Assembly: GCF_009793335.1 (NCBI RefSeq)
Contig: NZ_WING01000001.1
Span: 5,642,001 to 5,706,000, forward strand
DNA from: Actinomadura sp. J1-007
Lineage (GTDB): Bacteria; Actinomycetota; Actinomycetes; Streptosporangiales; Streptosporangiaceae
Length of the DNA stretch: 64,000 nt
Direction: 5' to 3'
The translations under genes and the position numbers were made by a program. The notes below the pieces were generated by a model that had not been told where the DNA came from, did no database searches, and worked only from the letters and a program-made list of their open reading frames with translations. How positions within the stretch are numbered: position 1 is the first letter of the stretch; every line of letters begins with the position of its first letter. Shown piece after piece: positions 11,329 through 23,406 of this stretch.

Positions 11329-12595
11329 ATGATCTCCGGCGACCGAACGTCAATAGACCTCTGGTCATCAATCCCTCCCGTGGCGAGCGAAATCCCCTCT
11401 GCCTTTCACGGTGCACCAACGAATCAGCGATTGCGTACAATCACCCTTGACATGGCCAAGGCAATGCTCGGGGCGAGAGAGCGGTTCCTGGGCATCCTCT
11501 CCAGAACGGCCGACAGGGTGGCGGCCGAGGATGAGTTCAATAGATCGGTTCGCGCTTTGGCAGGGGCCGCATGGGAGGTGGCGCGGCACCGGCCTCCCCG
11601 GATCGACCACCTCGCGGTGTTCCTTCCGTCCAACAACGTGCTGTATTCGTGTGTACTCTTCGGGCTCATACCCTCGCTTTATTGTGACAGCATAGAGATG
11701 CGCCCTTCGTCCCGAGTGAAAGATGCAAGCCGGAAGGTGATCGAACTTCTCCGGGAAACCTGTCGTCCATGGATTTCCGACCGCATCAGATTGATTGATC
11801 TTTCACAGCGGGCTTTCACCGAGACGTGCTCGTGCGCGGATGCGGTGATATTCACCGGACAGTACGAAAACGGTGTCGAACTGATGAGCCGGCTGAGCGA
11901 CAAGCCGCTCTTCCTGATGTTCAATTCTGGGCCCAACCCGATGATCATCGGCCCTCAGGCGACTCCCGAGACAACGCTGAGGTCGCTACTGATATCTCGG
12001 CTCTACAACTCCGGCCAGGACTGCCTGTGCGCCGACCTCGTTTACGTCCACCGGAGCATCCTTCGGGGGTCACCGGGCAGCTTTCGGAGATGCTCAGGGC
12101 CACCGCCAACTCCGAGTCCCCTCCTGGCTCTCTTGTCTACGCCGATGCCGTCAAGCAAGCGGAGGCTTACATCAACGAGCACTCGGACCAGGTTGTCTTC
12201 GGGGGTGAGACCGACGTCAGCCGACTGCTAGTCGAACCGACCGTCATTGTGCACGACTCCGACATGGAGCTGAACCCGCCAGAGTTCTTCTCACCGGTCT
12301 TCTGCATCGCGCCGTACGACGACGTCGCCGACCTTGAGGCATGGGCGAATACCGAGTGGGAATCCGCTCGTGGCATGTATGCGGCCGTCTTCGGAGAAAG
12401 TCAGCTGAACGGTCCCAGGCTCGGCACCGCCGTAGTCCTGCGCGACCAGACGACCTTCGATCATGAAGACGGGAACAAACCGTTCGGTGGCTATGGAGTG
12501 TCGGCGAACAGCGTCCGCTTGGGGATAAGCGTCTGCACGGCCGCCCGCTCCTCCTGTCCGCGGAACTCGCCGCGTCTGCCCGAGAGCAGCGATAA
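11329..12595 (+). CDS. aldehyde dehydrogenase/acyl reductase-like protein, two frameshifts
   Basis: A protein of about 422 residues after restoring two bases, resembling the aldehyde dehydrogenase superfamily, perhaps its LuxC-like acyl reductase branch. SGQDCLCADLVYVHRS matches the catalytic-cysteine block (GQxC), and the end has PFGGYGVSANSVRLG as in the C-terminal ALDH motif. Where ALDHs have the ELGG general-base motif this protein reads FNSGPNP, so the catalytic Glu is missing. Frame breaks lie at the G runs 12065-12069 and 12521-12524; with one G added at each, the reading continues to TAA 12593-12595. A plausible role is reductive release or aldehyde tailoring on the carrier-bound chain, which is inference. 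Confidence 0.65.
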
Positions 12596-12841
12596 TCGGG
12601 TCGCCCACAGAGTCCCGCGGATCTGCGATCCGTTGTGGGTTCGCTGACGGTCCTCGGTCGCACCGTCGGGCCTCACCTGGTGAACTCCCGGCCCAGTGCC
12701 CGGCGAAATCGGGGATGGTGACCGATCTATCCGGTGGGCCTGCCCCCTGAGCTCCTCGATGAGCCGGTAGAAAACGCCGGTCTGTCAGCAGATTCTTCTG
12801 AGGGACGCTTCGGGTCGGCGTCTCTGCCCCGTGGGAGTGCC

Positions 12842-14421
12842 ATGAGTACATCGACCGTAGGCAGGGCCGGTCTCCGAGAATGGGCCGGGCTGGGGGTCCT
12901 GTCCCTGCCCACCGTGCTGCTCGGTCTCGACGTCACCGTGCTGTACCTCGCCTTTCCCTCGCTGGCGGAGGACCTCCGACCGAGCGGCACGGAGGCGTTG
13001 TGGATCATGGACGCCTACGGGTTCCTGATCGCCGGATTCCTGATCACGATGGGTACGCTGGGCGACCGGGTCGGCCGCCGTAGACTATTGATGATCGGGA
13101 TCGCCGCGTTCGCGGCCGTTTCGGTAGTGGCCGCCTACGCCAACAGCGCCGAACTGCTCATTGCGGCGCGCGGAGCGCTCGGGATCGCCAGCGCCACGCT
13201 GATGCCCTCCACCCTCGCCCTCATCAGCAACATGTTCGCCGACCCCCGCCAGCGCTCACTGGCGTTCGGCGTCTGGGCGACGAGCTTCGCGATCGGCATG
13301 GCGTTCGGGCCGGTGGTCGGCGGCGCGATGCTGGCCCGGTTCTGGTGGGGTTCGGCGTTCCTGCTCGCGGTCCCGGTCGCGGTCGTGCTGCTGATGGCCG
13401 CGCCGGTGCTGATCCCGAGTACCGGGCGCCGCGTAGCGGCCGGTTCGACCTGCTCAGCGTCGCGCTGTCACTGATCGCGATCCTGCCGGTGATCTACGCG
13501 CTGAAGCGGGCGGCCAAGGACGGCCTGGACGTCCCCACGGTCGTCGCCGTCGTGATCGGCCTGGTGTTCGCGGTGCTGTTCGTCCGGCGCCAGGGCAGTC
13601 TGGCGAGCCCGTTGCTGGACGTGCGGCTGTTCTCCGACCGCACCTTCAGTGCGGCGTTGGGCATTCTGCTCGTTGGGCTGGTCGGCGTCGGGGGCGCGAT
13701 GCTGCTGGTCACGCAGCAGCTTCAACTCGTGGAGGACCTGCCTCCCATCGAAGCGGGCATGTGGATGGGGCCACCGGCGCTGATGATGTTCGTGGCCGCG
13801 ATCGGGTCGCCGCTGCTCGCGCGCCGTGTGTTGCCGGGAATCGTGGTGGCCGTCGCCCTGGCGCTGTCCGCGCTTGGGTACGTGCTTCTCACTCAGGTGA
13901 GCTCCACGGGCGGTGTCACCCGGATCGTGATGGGCTTCGGGCTGGTCTACCTCGGGCTCGGGGCGATCGCGGCCCTGGGCACGGACCTGGTGGTCGGAGC
14001 AGCACCGCCCGATGAGGCCGGCTCGGCCTCGGCGATGTCGGAGACCGTGCAGGAACTGGGCCTCGCCTTGGGGGTGGCAACCCTGGGCAGCCTCGCCACT
14101 GCCGTCTACCGTGGCCGCATCGGCGATGAGATCCCCGACGGCACGCCGCCCGAGGTGGCCGAAGCGGCGGGGGACAGCCTCGTCGGCGCGGCCTCGGCGG
14201 CCGACCAGATGCAGGCCGGCTGGTTCGACCAGGCCAAGGAAGCGGCCACCTCAGGGCTGAACGTCGCGATGCTGGTCGCCGCCGTCAGCATCCTGGCGCT
14301 CTCGTGCCTGTCGGCCGTCGTGCTGAGGCACATCAGTGTCATCGGAGGCGACGAGCCGGACGCCGACCAGGTCGCTCCGGTGGGATCGGCCCGGCCGAAA
14401 CCGGCGCACAGCAGCGAGTAG
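12842..14421 (+). CDS. MFS exporter, DHA2/EmrB-QacA type, one frameshift
   Basis: Drug:proton antiporter of about 526 residues, probably the self-resistance exporter of the peptide. Visible motifs: the DHA2 motif LDVTVLYLAFPSLAEDL in the first helix, motif A GTLGDRVGRRRLL after helix 2, and hydrophobic segments consistent with fourteen helices. The frame breaks at CCC 13414-13416; adding one C joins PVLIP to EYRAPRSGRFDLL, the usual central loop. Start ATG 12842 follows GTGGGAG. It is the last rightward gene before the transposon debris at 14.4 kb. Confidence 0.85.
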
Positions 14422-14441
14422 TGGCTTGGGTCTGAGAATAC

Positions 14442-14510
14442 TGAGTCTGTTCACCGGCAGTGTGAGTGGCCGCTGATCACGGCGTGATCGCGTGCGGTGT
14501 GGCCGGAGAA
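14442..14510 (+). repeat. solo left end of the IS5-type element found at 23.84 kb
   Basis: The start TGAGTCTGTTC and the inner stretch CTGATCACGGCGTGATCGCG resemble positions 23840-23910 at the left end of the IS5-type element (TGAGCCTTTTTC and CTGATCACAGCATGATCGCG). No transposase of that type follows here, so it is a stray end left by deletion or one-ended events. Confidence 0.55.
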
Positions 14511-14515
14511 GCATC

Positions 14516-14802
14516 TCATTCTGGGAGCACGTTCTCGCGCGCGAAATACTCCGCGGCCCGCTTGAGCACTTCGTTCTCCCGCTCAGTTGCCGGGCCTTTC
14601 CACGCAGCTCGGCAAGCTCCTTCTTCTCGCCGCCGCTCAGCCCCTCGACACGGCCATCGTCGACGTCGGCCTGACGGAGCCAGCCACTCAGGCACGACTG
14701 ACTGATGCCCAGGCTACTGGCCGACGCGGTGACCGGCCCGTCACCGGTGCGGGCCAGCTCGACAGCACGGCGCCGGAACTCCGGCGGATGAGGTGGTGGC
14801 AC
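14516..14802 (-). pseudogene. IS3-family OrfA transposase relic
   Basis: The helix-turn-helix part reads EFRRRAVELARTGDGPVTASASSLGISQSCLSGWLRQAD, cut here as FRRRAVELARTGD plus SLGISQSCLSGWLRQ. It is followed, after one missing base, by the leucine-zipper end RENEVLKRAAEYFARENVL and a stop at 14516-14518. Start GTG at 14802. There is no OrfB, so it cannot move itself. A shorter relic with the same FRRRAVELARTGD core lies at 29.0 kb. Confidence 0.75.
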
Positions 14803-14952
14803 CGGACACTTCCTTCCCAAGCTGATCAAGGTCGACTTGGAGCTCCTCTTGAGCGTTGGTTGATGCCTGGTGGACGACGGCATGGTGGGGCAGCAGGTGT
14901 TCGCGGGCGAGGCGACCAGGCTGGCGTACGCGACGGGCGAGGCGGCCGAGGG

Positions 14953-15240
14953 CCATGGATGAGTTGCGGGAACTGGCCGAGCCGTTGTTCCGTCGGTTCT
15001 CGCCGCGTCGGCAGGGTGGTGGGACGGCGCCTCGTGGACGATGAGCTGGTGTTCACCGCGATCGTGTTCGTACTGACCAGTGGTAGGTGTTCCAGGGGCG
15101 GTTGCCGCGCGAGCTCGGGTCGCCCGCTCCGCCGTGCCCCGTCGGTTCGTTGCTTGGACGGTGGCGGAGTTGTGGCCGCGGTCGGCTCGGCCGGGTGGGA
15201 GTCCGCTGCATTCGCTGTGGGTCAGGCCCTCAGGCCGCGT
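14953..15240 (+). pseudogene. IS5-family transposase N-terminal relic
   Basis: MDELRELAEPLFRRFSPRRQ followed in another frame by VDDELVFTAIVFVLTSG matches the N-terminal domain of actinobacterial IS5-type transposases. Frames break at about 15045 and again after 15090, and the catalytic DDE domain is absent. It abuts the 3' end of the SbnA-like gene. Confidence 0.65.
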
Positions 15241-15249
15241 CGAGGGACG

Positions 15250-16233
15250 TCATCGGGGGGCAGTGGCCGGCCTGAGGGTTTCCAGGCTGGGAGCCTCGGT
15301 GTACTGGGCGCTGACCCAGGCGTCGGAGTAGACAGTGTCTATGTACTTCTCGCCCATGTCCGGCGAGATCCCGACGATCGTGGCGCCCGGCGTCAGCGTC
15401 GGGGCCAGTCGCCGCACTGCGGCGAGCACCGTTCCGGTGGAGCCGCCGACCAGCAGCCCGTACTCGACGGCGAGCATCCGGCACATCGTGATCGTGTCGG
15501 CCTCTTCGATCTGCACCTTCTCGAAGTCTCCACTGTCGACATAGATTTCGGGCCGTCGGCTGGTGCCAAGCCCCGGAATGAAACGAGGGGCGGCTCTGCC
15601 GCCGAAGGTGACCGAGCCCGCCGCGTCCACCGCGATGACCCGCGTGCGAGGGCTGTGCACCGCGAAGTACTCCACGCAGCCCATCAGGGTTCCCGTGGTT
15701 CCAACTCCGACGAACAGCGCATCAACGTTCCCCAGTTCCCGATGAACGGCCTTGGCAGTTCGCTCGCGATGGGCACGGACATTCGCGGGGTTGGCGTACT
15801 GGTTCAGCCACACCAGTTCCGGATTCTCAACGAGCCGGCGGCGGATGTAGTCCACTCTGGTGTGAAGGTAGCCGCCGTGCGCATCCCGGTCGGTGACCTC
15901 GATGACTTCGGTGCCGAGACTCTCCATGACATGGATGGCCTGCTGCGTCGCGTTGGGGTCGGTGACCACGGACAGCTGGTAACCCTTCGCCGCGCACACC
16001 ACCGACAGTGCGATGCCGAGATTGCCGGAGGACGATTCGATCATTCGGCTCTTGGGGCGCAGCGTCTCGGCGGCCTCCGCTGATTCGATCAATGCGATGG
16101 CGGTCTTCAGCTTGACCGATCCGGCTGGGTTCAGGCCCTCCAACTTCAGGAGCACGCTCACACCGGGCACGAAGTCGGGCAGACGCACGAAGATGTCGTC
16201 GAGGACGATATCGGGAGCGCTTTCGAAGATCAT
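15250..16233 (-). CDS. sbnA: SbnA-like 2,3-diaminopropionate synthase
   Basis: PLP enzyme of the cysteine synthase fold, closest to SbnA, which joins O-phosphoserine with glutamate on the way to L-2,3-diaminopropionate. The PLP lysine lies in NPAGSVKLKTA (about residues 36-46), the phosphate-binding loop in VGVGTTGTLMG, and SSSGNLGIAL is the substrate loop. Length 327 aa is usual. ATG 16231-16233 directly follows the TAG of the small upstream ORF, so translation is probably coupled. An SbnB partner is not in this window. Diaminopropionate could be used as such, or be carbamoylated or amidinated by neighbouring enzymes. Confidence 0.85.
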   Translation of the reverse strand: MIFESAPDIVLDDIFVRLPDFVPGVSVLLKLEGLNPAGSVKLKTAIALIESAEAAETLRPKSRMIESSSGNLGIALSVVCAAKGYQLSVVTDPNATQQAIHVMESLGTEVIEVTDRDAHGGYLHTRVDYIRRRLVENPELVWLNQYANPANVRAHRERTAKAVHRELGNVDALFVGVGTTGTLMGCVEYFAVHSPRTRVIAVDAAGSVTFGGRAAPRFIPGLGTSRRPEIYVDSGDFEKVQIEEADTITMCRMLAVEYGLLVGGSTGTVLAAVRRLAPTLTPGATIVGISPDMGEKYIDTVYSDAWVSAQYTEAPSLETLRPATAPR

Positions 16234-16457
16234 CTAGACGGCCCTTCTGCCATGCTGTGGGGTCGCAGTGCAGGACGGCTCGACCAAGGTCGCGGCTGAG
16301 TGGAAGGCGTTGGACACCTCGGCGCGACCGGGGTACACGGCGAGGGCATGCGCCGTCTGCGCCTGGGGCACGGCACCGTCAAGAAGTACGCCGCCGTACG
16401 CCGTTCCTCCGCTTGAACGACGCGGCCTTCGCGTGGCCGTTGACCATCGTCACTCAT
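16234..16457 (-). CDS. small coupled protein of unknown function, one frameshift
   Basis: Unrecognised protein of about 74 residues. Its ATG (16457-16455) overlaps the TGA of the carbamoyltransferase as ATGA, and its TAG touches the SbnA ATG, so coupling at both ends supports a real gene. The frame breaks near 16379-16381: MSDDGQRPREGRVVQAEERR leads to AAYFL, and after adding one base to GAVPQAQTAHALAVYPGRAE and so on to the stop. No motif is recognisable. It could be a small partner of either enzyme. Confidence 0.55.
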
Positions 16458-17416
16458 GCCGTACCGCTCGACCCATCGGATCGGAGGCGCCCGGCGCACC
16501 ACTCCAGGACGGCCATGGCCGCATACATCTTGTTCTCAGCCTGGTCGAACGCCAGGCTGTGGGGACCTTCCAAGACCTCGGTGGTGACATCCTCGCCGCG
16601 GTGGGCCGGCAGGTCGTGCAGGAACACGGCCTCGGGGCTCTTGTCCCACAGCGCGGAGGTGACCTGGAAGGGGGTGAAGGCATCCCGCCAGTGCGGGTCC
16701 GGTTTGATGGTTCCGGTCGTCTGCCATCTAGTTGTGTAGAACGCATCGAAACCTGCGGGCGCGCTGTCCATGGTGTGCAGTTCCGTGACTGTCGCCCCGC
16801 TGTTGGCGGCGTTCTCCACAGCACTGCTCAGAATCGCGGGCTCAAGCCCATAACCGGGTGGAGTACGCAATTCCAAGTGGACGCCCTTGAACCTGCTCAA
16901 CGTCAGGGCCAGCGCAGCCGCGGTGTTGTTGCCCTCGCCCACGTAACAGATCCGCAATCCATCGACGTGGCCGAAGTGCCTCAGCAGAGTGGTCAGATCA
17001 GCGACAGCTTGGGTGGGGTGCTCATCAGCCGTCATGGCGTTGACCACGGCCATCCTTTGCTGACCTGCGAGAGTGCGCAGGTCGGCCGGATCGCCGGAGG
17101 TGCGGACGACGAGCATGTCGAGCATTCGGGACAGGACCTCCGCGGTGTCGGAGAGTGACTCGCCGGTATTCGTCTGCAGGTCGTTGGGGCCATAAGACAC
17201 GATCTGCGCGCCGAGGCGCAGAGCTGCCGTAGAGAACGACGTCCGCGTCCGGGTGGATGTCTTCAGGAAGAGAATGCCGACGACGAGGCCGGCCAGCTGA
17301 TCGCTGGGATAGATCGTTCCATCGGCAAACCCTGCACCGCGTTCGACGAGAGAGGTCAGTTCGGCGTCGGTCAAGTCGTGTGTGGAAATCAGGTGGCGTA
17401 TTGCGGCAGCGTTCAT
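16454..17416 (-). CDS. ornithine carbamoyltransferase-like enzyme
   Basis: Carbamoyltransferase of 320 residues. STRTRTS (54-60) is the carbamoyl-phosphate loop, EHPTQAVAD near 129 is the second conserved motif, and the fold length fits the family. The ornithine-binding motif HCLPA is changed to HDLPA, which argues for another amine acceptor, such as diaminopropionate to give ureidoalanine; that is inference. It heads a leftward three-gene operon with a coupled small ORF and sbnA. Start ATG 17416 has a GGAG element about 12 bases upstream; earlier in-frame starts exist but carry no homology. Confidence 0.85.
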   Translation of the reverse strand: MNAAAIRHLISTHDLTDAELTSLVERGAGFADGTIYPSDQLAGLVVGILFLKTSTRTRTSFSTAALRLGAQIVSYGPNDLQTNTGESLSDTAEVLSRMLDMLVVRTSGDPADLRTLAGQQRMAVVNAMTADEHPTQAVADLTTLLRHFGHVDGLRICYVGEGNNTAAALALTLSRFKGVHLELRTPPGYGLEPAILSSAVENAANSGATVTELHTMDSAPAGFDAFYTTRWQTTGTIKPDPHWRDAFTPFQVTSALWDKSPEAVFLHDLPAHRGEDVTTEVLEGPHSLAFDQAENKMYAAMAVLEWCAGRLRSDGSSGTA

Positions 17417-18623
17417 GAACTTGGTATCTCCACTGAGTGCGCTGTACAGGGGTATCGCTTCAGTTGACAACCCTCCATGTGTTCCGGCAAAGCGTTGAGT
17501 CCGCGCTATCGTACGCAAGTGTTTTTACGCGGCACAAGGCCCGCTCCGATGGGGGGAGTGGCCTCTAGGACCTTGTGTTTGAGGGAGGCGTTGCTCCTCT
17601 GGCAATTTGCGGGAGCAGTAGTCCAGACCTGTAGATCAAGGGCTCAGGCTGCTTCGGGCGAGAAGTCTGTCGCCGATGAAAGCGGCTTGTGTACGGCCGA
17701 GGGAGGCCACCAAATGGGGCGCGTGGACCGCGCGCCAACGGGCCTGGGGCCCCGTCGAGCCTGAACGACATTGCCAGGTCGGCGGCACGTGAGCCGGGGG
17801 CCTTGGTTCGGAGTCGGCCGGCGGCAACGGCGGTTGGTGGAGTGTGGGTGTCTAGATGATATGCCGATCACGAGGTACTTTGAAGCTTCCTCGAAATTCT
17901 CCGTGGTCACGATCGTGAGGTGGTTGACTGCGATTTGCCCGAAGCCCGCAGAGCAGTGCCTTTAACGTCCAGCACGAGGGCTGGTCTGGCTGCGGTCGGC
18001 GTCGTGGAGATGGTCTTGCTGCAGCTCGTCCATCACGTTGGAGGAGCAGCGATGCTGGTTCGGCGGTTGACTATGCCCCTTGGGGGTGGGCTAGTGGAAC
18101 CGGCCCGGGCAACGACGACACCCTGTCCCATCCCTGAAGTTGCGGGAGCACGGCGGCCCACATCATTACCGCGATCCACAGCGACAAGGAGTGCAAGCGT
18201 CTTCGTCATCTCCTCCTAGCGATACCCGACAGCCGGACCGCGATCGGATAGCCGGCGAAGGTGAGGTCGAGACCGGCCTCGACGGCGATGACAGGAGGCC
18301 AGGCTGAAACGGCCATGGTGGAACAATTGGCCATCCATCAAAGAGGACGGATTCCGCGACGGCTGCGGCGAATGGCGCGACAGTAAGTGCTGTCCGACGA
18401 CGAGGCTGAGGTGTCGATGGCCATCGAAATTGCCAAGTGATTGGATGCTGAATTGGCTCCCGAAAATTCCGGCTTTTACGCCTTGACTGGCGATGAATCT
18501 AACGGCCCTTGCGTGCCCCCCCTTGAAGTCGATAAAACTCCTTTCCCTCCGGCTCGGCGGCCAGTGCCCAGCCCTCGTCCAGGCAGGCCCGCGCCGCCGG
18601 ACTTGCGGGGCGGCCTGATCACC
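17417..18623. other. 1.2-kb divergent intergenic region
   Basis: This stretch lies between the leftward carbamoyltransferase operon and the rightward thioesterase. It has several open frames but none with family resemblance or a convincing ribosome site. It probably contains divergent promoters. Degraded mobile DNA is possible but I cannot name an element. Confidence 0.4.
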
Positions 18624-19406
18624 ATGACCCACCAGTACCTGCCGGACACCGCGGTGATTCGTCCCCGGCCGCAGCCGGACGCCGCCTGCACCCTGGTCTG
18701 CCTCGGATTCTGTGGTGGGGGAACCGGGCCATACCGGTCCTGGGCCCCTGTACTCGGCGAGCGCACCGAACTCGCCCTCGTCTGCTATCCAGGGCGCGAG
18801 GGGCGCTTCTCCGAGGAGTTCGCATCCGACTGGGAGGCCCTCGCCGAGGATGCCACCAACGCCGTGGTCCGTGCCGCGGCCGCAACGCCGGACCGTCCCT
18901 ACCACCTGTTCGGGCACAGTATGGGAGGCTGGATGGCTTTCGATGTCACCGTACGGCTCGCCGACCGCGGCGCCCGGCTGCCCGAGCGCCTGATCGTCTC
19001 CTCTTGCAACGCCCCTGACCGTGGCGTCACGGACCGGGACCGCGTCCCACGTATCGAGGACACCGAGGGGCGGCTCGTCGAATGGATGGGGACGATCGGA
19101 CTGCTGCCCGATCATGCGCTTGGCGACCCCGACCTGCGTGAGATGGCCGTCGAGCTGATGCGAGCCGACATCAAGGTCCGCGACTCTTATCAACCACGGC
19201 CCGGCGTCACCACCTCGGTACCCGTGCACTTGCTGTATGGCGAGAACGACACCCTCATCGAGCCCGACGTGGCCGAGCAGTGGGCGCGCTGTGCTGTCGG
19301 CGGACTCCGCACGAATGCCCTGCCCGGTGGGCACTTCTATGCCCGGTCAGTATGGGAAGCGCTGCCCGACCACTTTGCCGACAGCTGCACCGAGGATTCA
19401 CGATGA
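18624..19406 (+). CDS. type II thioesterase
   Basis: Alpha/beta hydrolase that clears misprimed carrier proteins or releases product. Catalytic Ser is in GHSMGG (about residues 97-102), the acid in ENDTLIEPD and the His in GGHFYAR near 235. Length 260 aa is typical for stand-alone RifR/GrsT-type enzymes. No TE domain is fused to any synthetase here, so this may also be involved in chain release. ATG 18624 begins the family homology; an upstream in-frame start at 18441 adds 61 unrelated residues. Confidence 0.9.
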   Translation: MTHQYLPDTAVIRPRPQPDAACTLVCLGFCGGGTGPYRSWAPVLGERTELALVCYPGREGRFSEEFASDWEALAEDATNAVVRAAAATPDRPYHLFGHSMGGWMAFDVTVRLADRGARLPERLIVSSCNAPDRGVTDRDRVPRIEDTEGRLVEWMGTIGLLPDHALGDPDLREMAVELMRADIKVRDSYQPRPGVTTSVPVHLLYGENDTLIEPDVAEQWARCAVGGLRTNALPGGHFYARSVWEALPDHFADSCTEDSR

Positions 19407-19649
19407 CACTCGACTTTGGGTCGGGGAATTCTGTGCACACCGCCAGTCGCAACCGGGCCTTTGTTCTTTACCGACAACGTCCTCACCACTAACGGGAGCG
19501 ACCCTGTCGCGGCGACGGCAGGATCGCGGTCGCGATAAGAGGGACAGTCAACGTGGCCGACTGTGCGCCCTCCTTCCCGTCACTGCGCCGGCCCCGGCCA
19601 CCAATTGACGCGCCTGCCACGACTGGCCCTCTGGGGAGGAGCTCACCCC

Positions 19650-21455
<1,806 letters not shown>

Positions 21456-21494
21456 TCGTACGTCCTGGATACGGCGGCGTACCGAACCGTGTGG

Positions 21495-21890
21495 TCAGCC
21501 GGTTACCACGGCCTTGCCGCGGTGAGGCGAACATTCAGGCCGAGTGCGTTGAGGCATGACGAGATCGCGTTGCGGGGCAACGCGGGAGGCCGGCGGTTGG
21601 TCAGGCCGGTGCCAGGTCGGGTGGCATCCAGGCCGGCCGAGCAGGACGTCGTGGATTGCGATGAGCACGTCGGTTCCGTGCTTGGCAGCGGTGGAGATGG
21701 AGCCGCGGACGGCGTACCGGTGCTTGGCGGTGGTTTCGGAGGGGAGTCGTCCGGAGAATTTCTGTTGCCTCTTGGCCCGGCGGACATCGTGTTCGGCCTG
21801 ATGGTTCGTCGGGGGCATCCGCAGGTCAGAGGCGAACCGGAGGACGTCGCTCGCGGTCGCGTAGTGCTTCCAGCAGTACCCGCCCGACCG
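21495..21890 (-). pseudogene. IS66-family transposase C-terminal relic
   Basis: The reading HYATASDVLRFASDLRMPPT, then NHQAEHDVRRAKRQQKFSGR and GSISTAAKHGTDVLIAIHDVL, is the usual C-terminus of IS66 transposases (the NNQAERDxRxxKxxQKISG block). The catalytic core is gone. It is the first mobile relic after the peptide cluster. Confidence 0.75.
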
Positions 21891-22027
21891 GCTGAGTCAA
21901 GTCCCCCGGCGGCGCCTCTTGTCGTGACTGGCCGTTCTGATGCGGGTGATGCCGGATAGAGCCGGGTTCTTGTAACGACTAGGGCGCTGTGTGTAGATGA
22001 TCTGCTGGTTGGCCTACTTTGCGGGCT

Positions 22028-22625
22028 ATGCCGGTGGAGTTCCTGACCAATGACGATGCGGCGGCGTACGGGCGGTGCGCGGGGCCGCCGCCGCAGGCGG
22101 ACTTGGAGCGGGTGTTCTTCCTCAATGACGAGGACCGTGCGCTGGTCGGGTGGCGGCGTGGTGAGCACATGAGGCTCGGGGCGCGCTGTAGCTAGTGACG
22201 GTGCGCCGGCTCGGGACATTCCTGGAGGACTCCCTTGATGGGCCGGGCGCGGTGCTGGAGTTCATGCCCGGCCAGCTGGGGGTTGAGGATTCCTCCCAGG
22301 TGAAGCGGTGTACCGGGCGGCGGCCGACGCCGTTCGATCATCAGCGGGAGATCCGCAGGGCCTACGGGTGGAGGGACTTCGCCGACGTCGAGGAGGAGTT
22401 CGCGGCGTGGGCGGCGGCGCGTTCCTGGACCTCGGGCGATGGCCCGAGGGCGATCTTCACTGACGGGGTGGGGTGGCTGCGGGAGCGGAAGGTGCTGCTG
22501 CCGGGCATCGCGACGCTGGCCCGGCTGGTCGCGCGGGTCCGCGACGACACGACCAAGCGGTTGTGGGGTGTGCTGGAAGGGCGGCTGACGGTCGGGCAGC
22601 GGTACGTCCTGGACCAGGTTCTTCA
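22028..22625 (+). pseudogene. Tn3-family transposase N-terminal relic
   Basis: MPVEFLTNDDAAAYGRC and LERVFFLNDEDRALVGWRRG, then LVTVRRLGTFLEDSLD and KVLLPGIATLARLVARVRDD, match the N-terminal DUF4158 region of Tn3-type transposases. In the join a CAG is now TAG (in ALxLVTVRRLG) and one base is missing. Homology stops at about 22625, where a resolvase fragment begins. Confidence 0.75.
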
Positions 22626-22740
22626 CTATGCTGGCGGTGTTCGCCGAGTTCGAAGCCGCCCTGCTCAAGATGCGCACTCGTGAAGGCATGGCCGTCGCTC
22701 GGCCCAAGGGCAAGCTGAAAGGCAAGAAGTCCACGTCACC
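22613..22740 (+). pseudogene. serine resolvase relic
   Basis: FFTMLAVFAEFEAALLKMRT and REGMAVARPKGKLKGKK match the end of the catalytic domain and helix E of Tn3-type serine resolvases. The N-terminal catalytic serine region and the HTH tail are absent. It is joined directly to the Tn3 transposase relic, as if an internal deletion fused the two Tn3 genes. Confidence 0.7.
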
Positions 22741-22948
22741 AGCCTCGATCTCGGAACGGCGGGCGCCCTGTTCACCCGCGGCTGGGAGCGGGAGGTCATG
22801 GCCACGGGCGCGGAGGGCAAGGAGGTCAAGCAGTGGATCATGCGGTTGATCCATCCCCCGTCGATGACGGCCATCAGATCATGGACGCCTCCGACCACCC
22901 CTATTTCGAGATCCCCTTCTTTCCCAAGGCGATCGGACACGCATCGTG

Positions 22949-23349
22949 ATGACCGTTGAGGACCAGGAACGGCAGAGCGAGATCGCGGCGATCGAGCAGG
23001 TGGTCGCCACCGTTGAGCACTCCCAGAACAACGAACTTCCCGACGACTTCGTCGGCCTGTTCCGGGAGGACGCGATCTGGACGACGGGTCACGGCAAGCG
23101 CCTCTTCGGCCGCGACGCGATCTCGGCTTTCACCCACCAGACGCTCCCGGTGGATTGAAGGATATGACGGTCACGTTCGAGGTGGAGCACGTGCTGTTCA
23201 TCCGTCCCGATGTCGCGGCCGTCAAAGTCCGCCAGGTTTACCGGACGTCCGACGGCCAGAACGTTGGCACTCCGCTGTTCGTGATGTCCAAAGAGGACGG
23301 GAAGTGGCGCCTGACCGCCTGCCAGAACACCCCCGTACTCGACGAGTGA
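22949..23349 (+). CDS. SnoaL/SgcJ-like small protein, one frameshift
   Basis: A protein of about 133 residues of the SgcJ/EcaC (SnoaL-like, NTF2 fold) type. The N-terminal half has the usual EIAAIEQVVATVE helix and DFVGLFREDAIWTTGHGKR; the second half has FEVEHVLFIRPDVAAVKVRQ and the end DGKWRLTACQNTPV. The halves are in different frames; one G added at 23149-23150 gives LPGGLKDMTVTF and a continuous protein. Substrates in this family are diverse, so no reaction is assigned. The ATG at 22949 is chosen over the adjoining GTG. Confidence 0.7.
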
Positions 23350-23406
23350 CCACGTCCGCGCGCCCGGCCGTACCCGGGCCGCGGAACATCCGTTGCCAGT
23401 GCACCG

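Noticed and set aside
14587..16083. 498-codon rightward open frame over the sbnA region
   Set aside because: It covers IS relics and the antisense of sbnA; no domain can be seen.
17477..18219. Small open frames in the 17.4-18.6 kb gap
   Set aside because: No ribosome sites, no domain resemblance and overlapping frames on both strands of similar quality.
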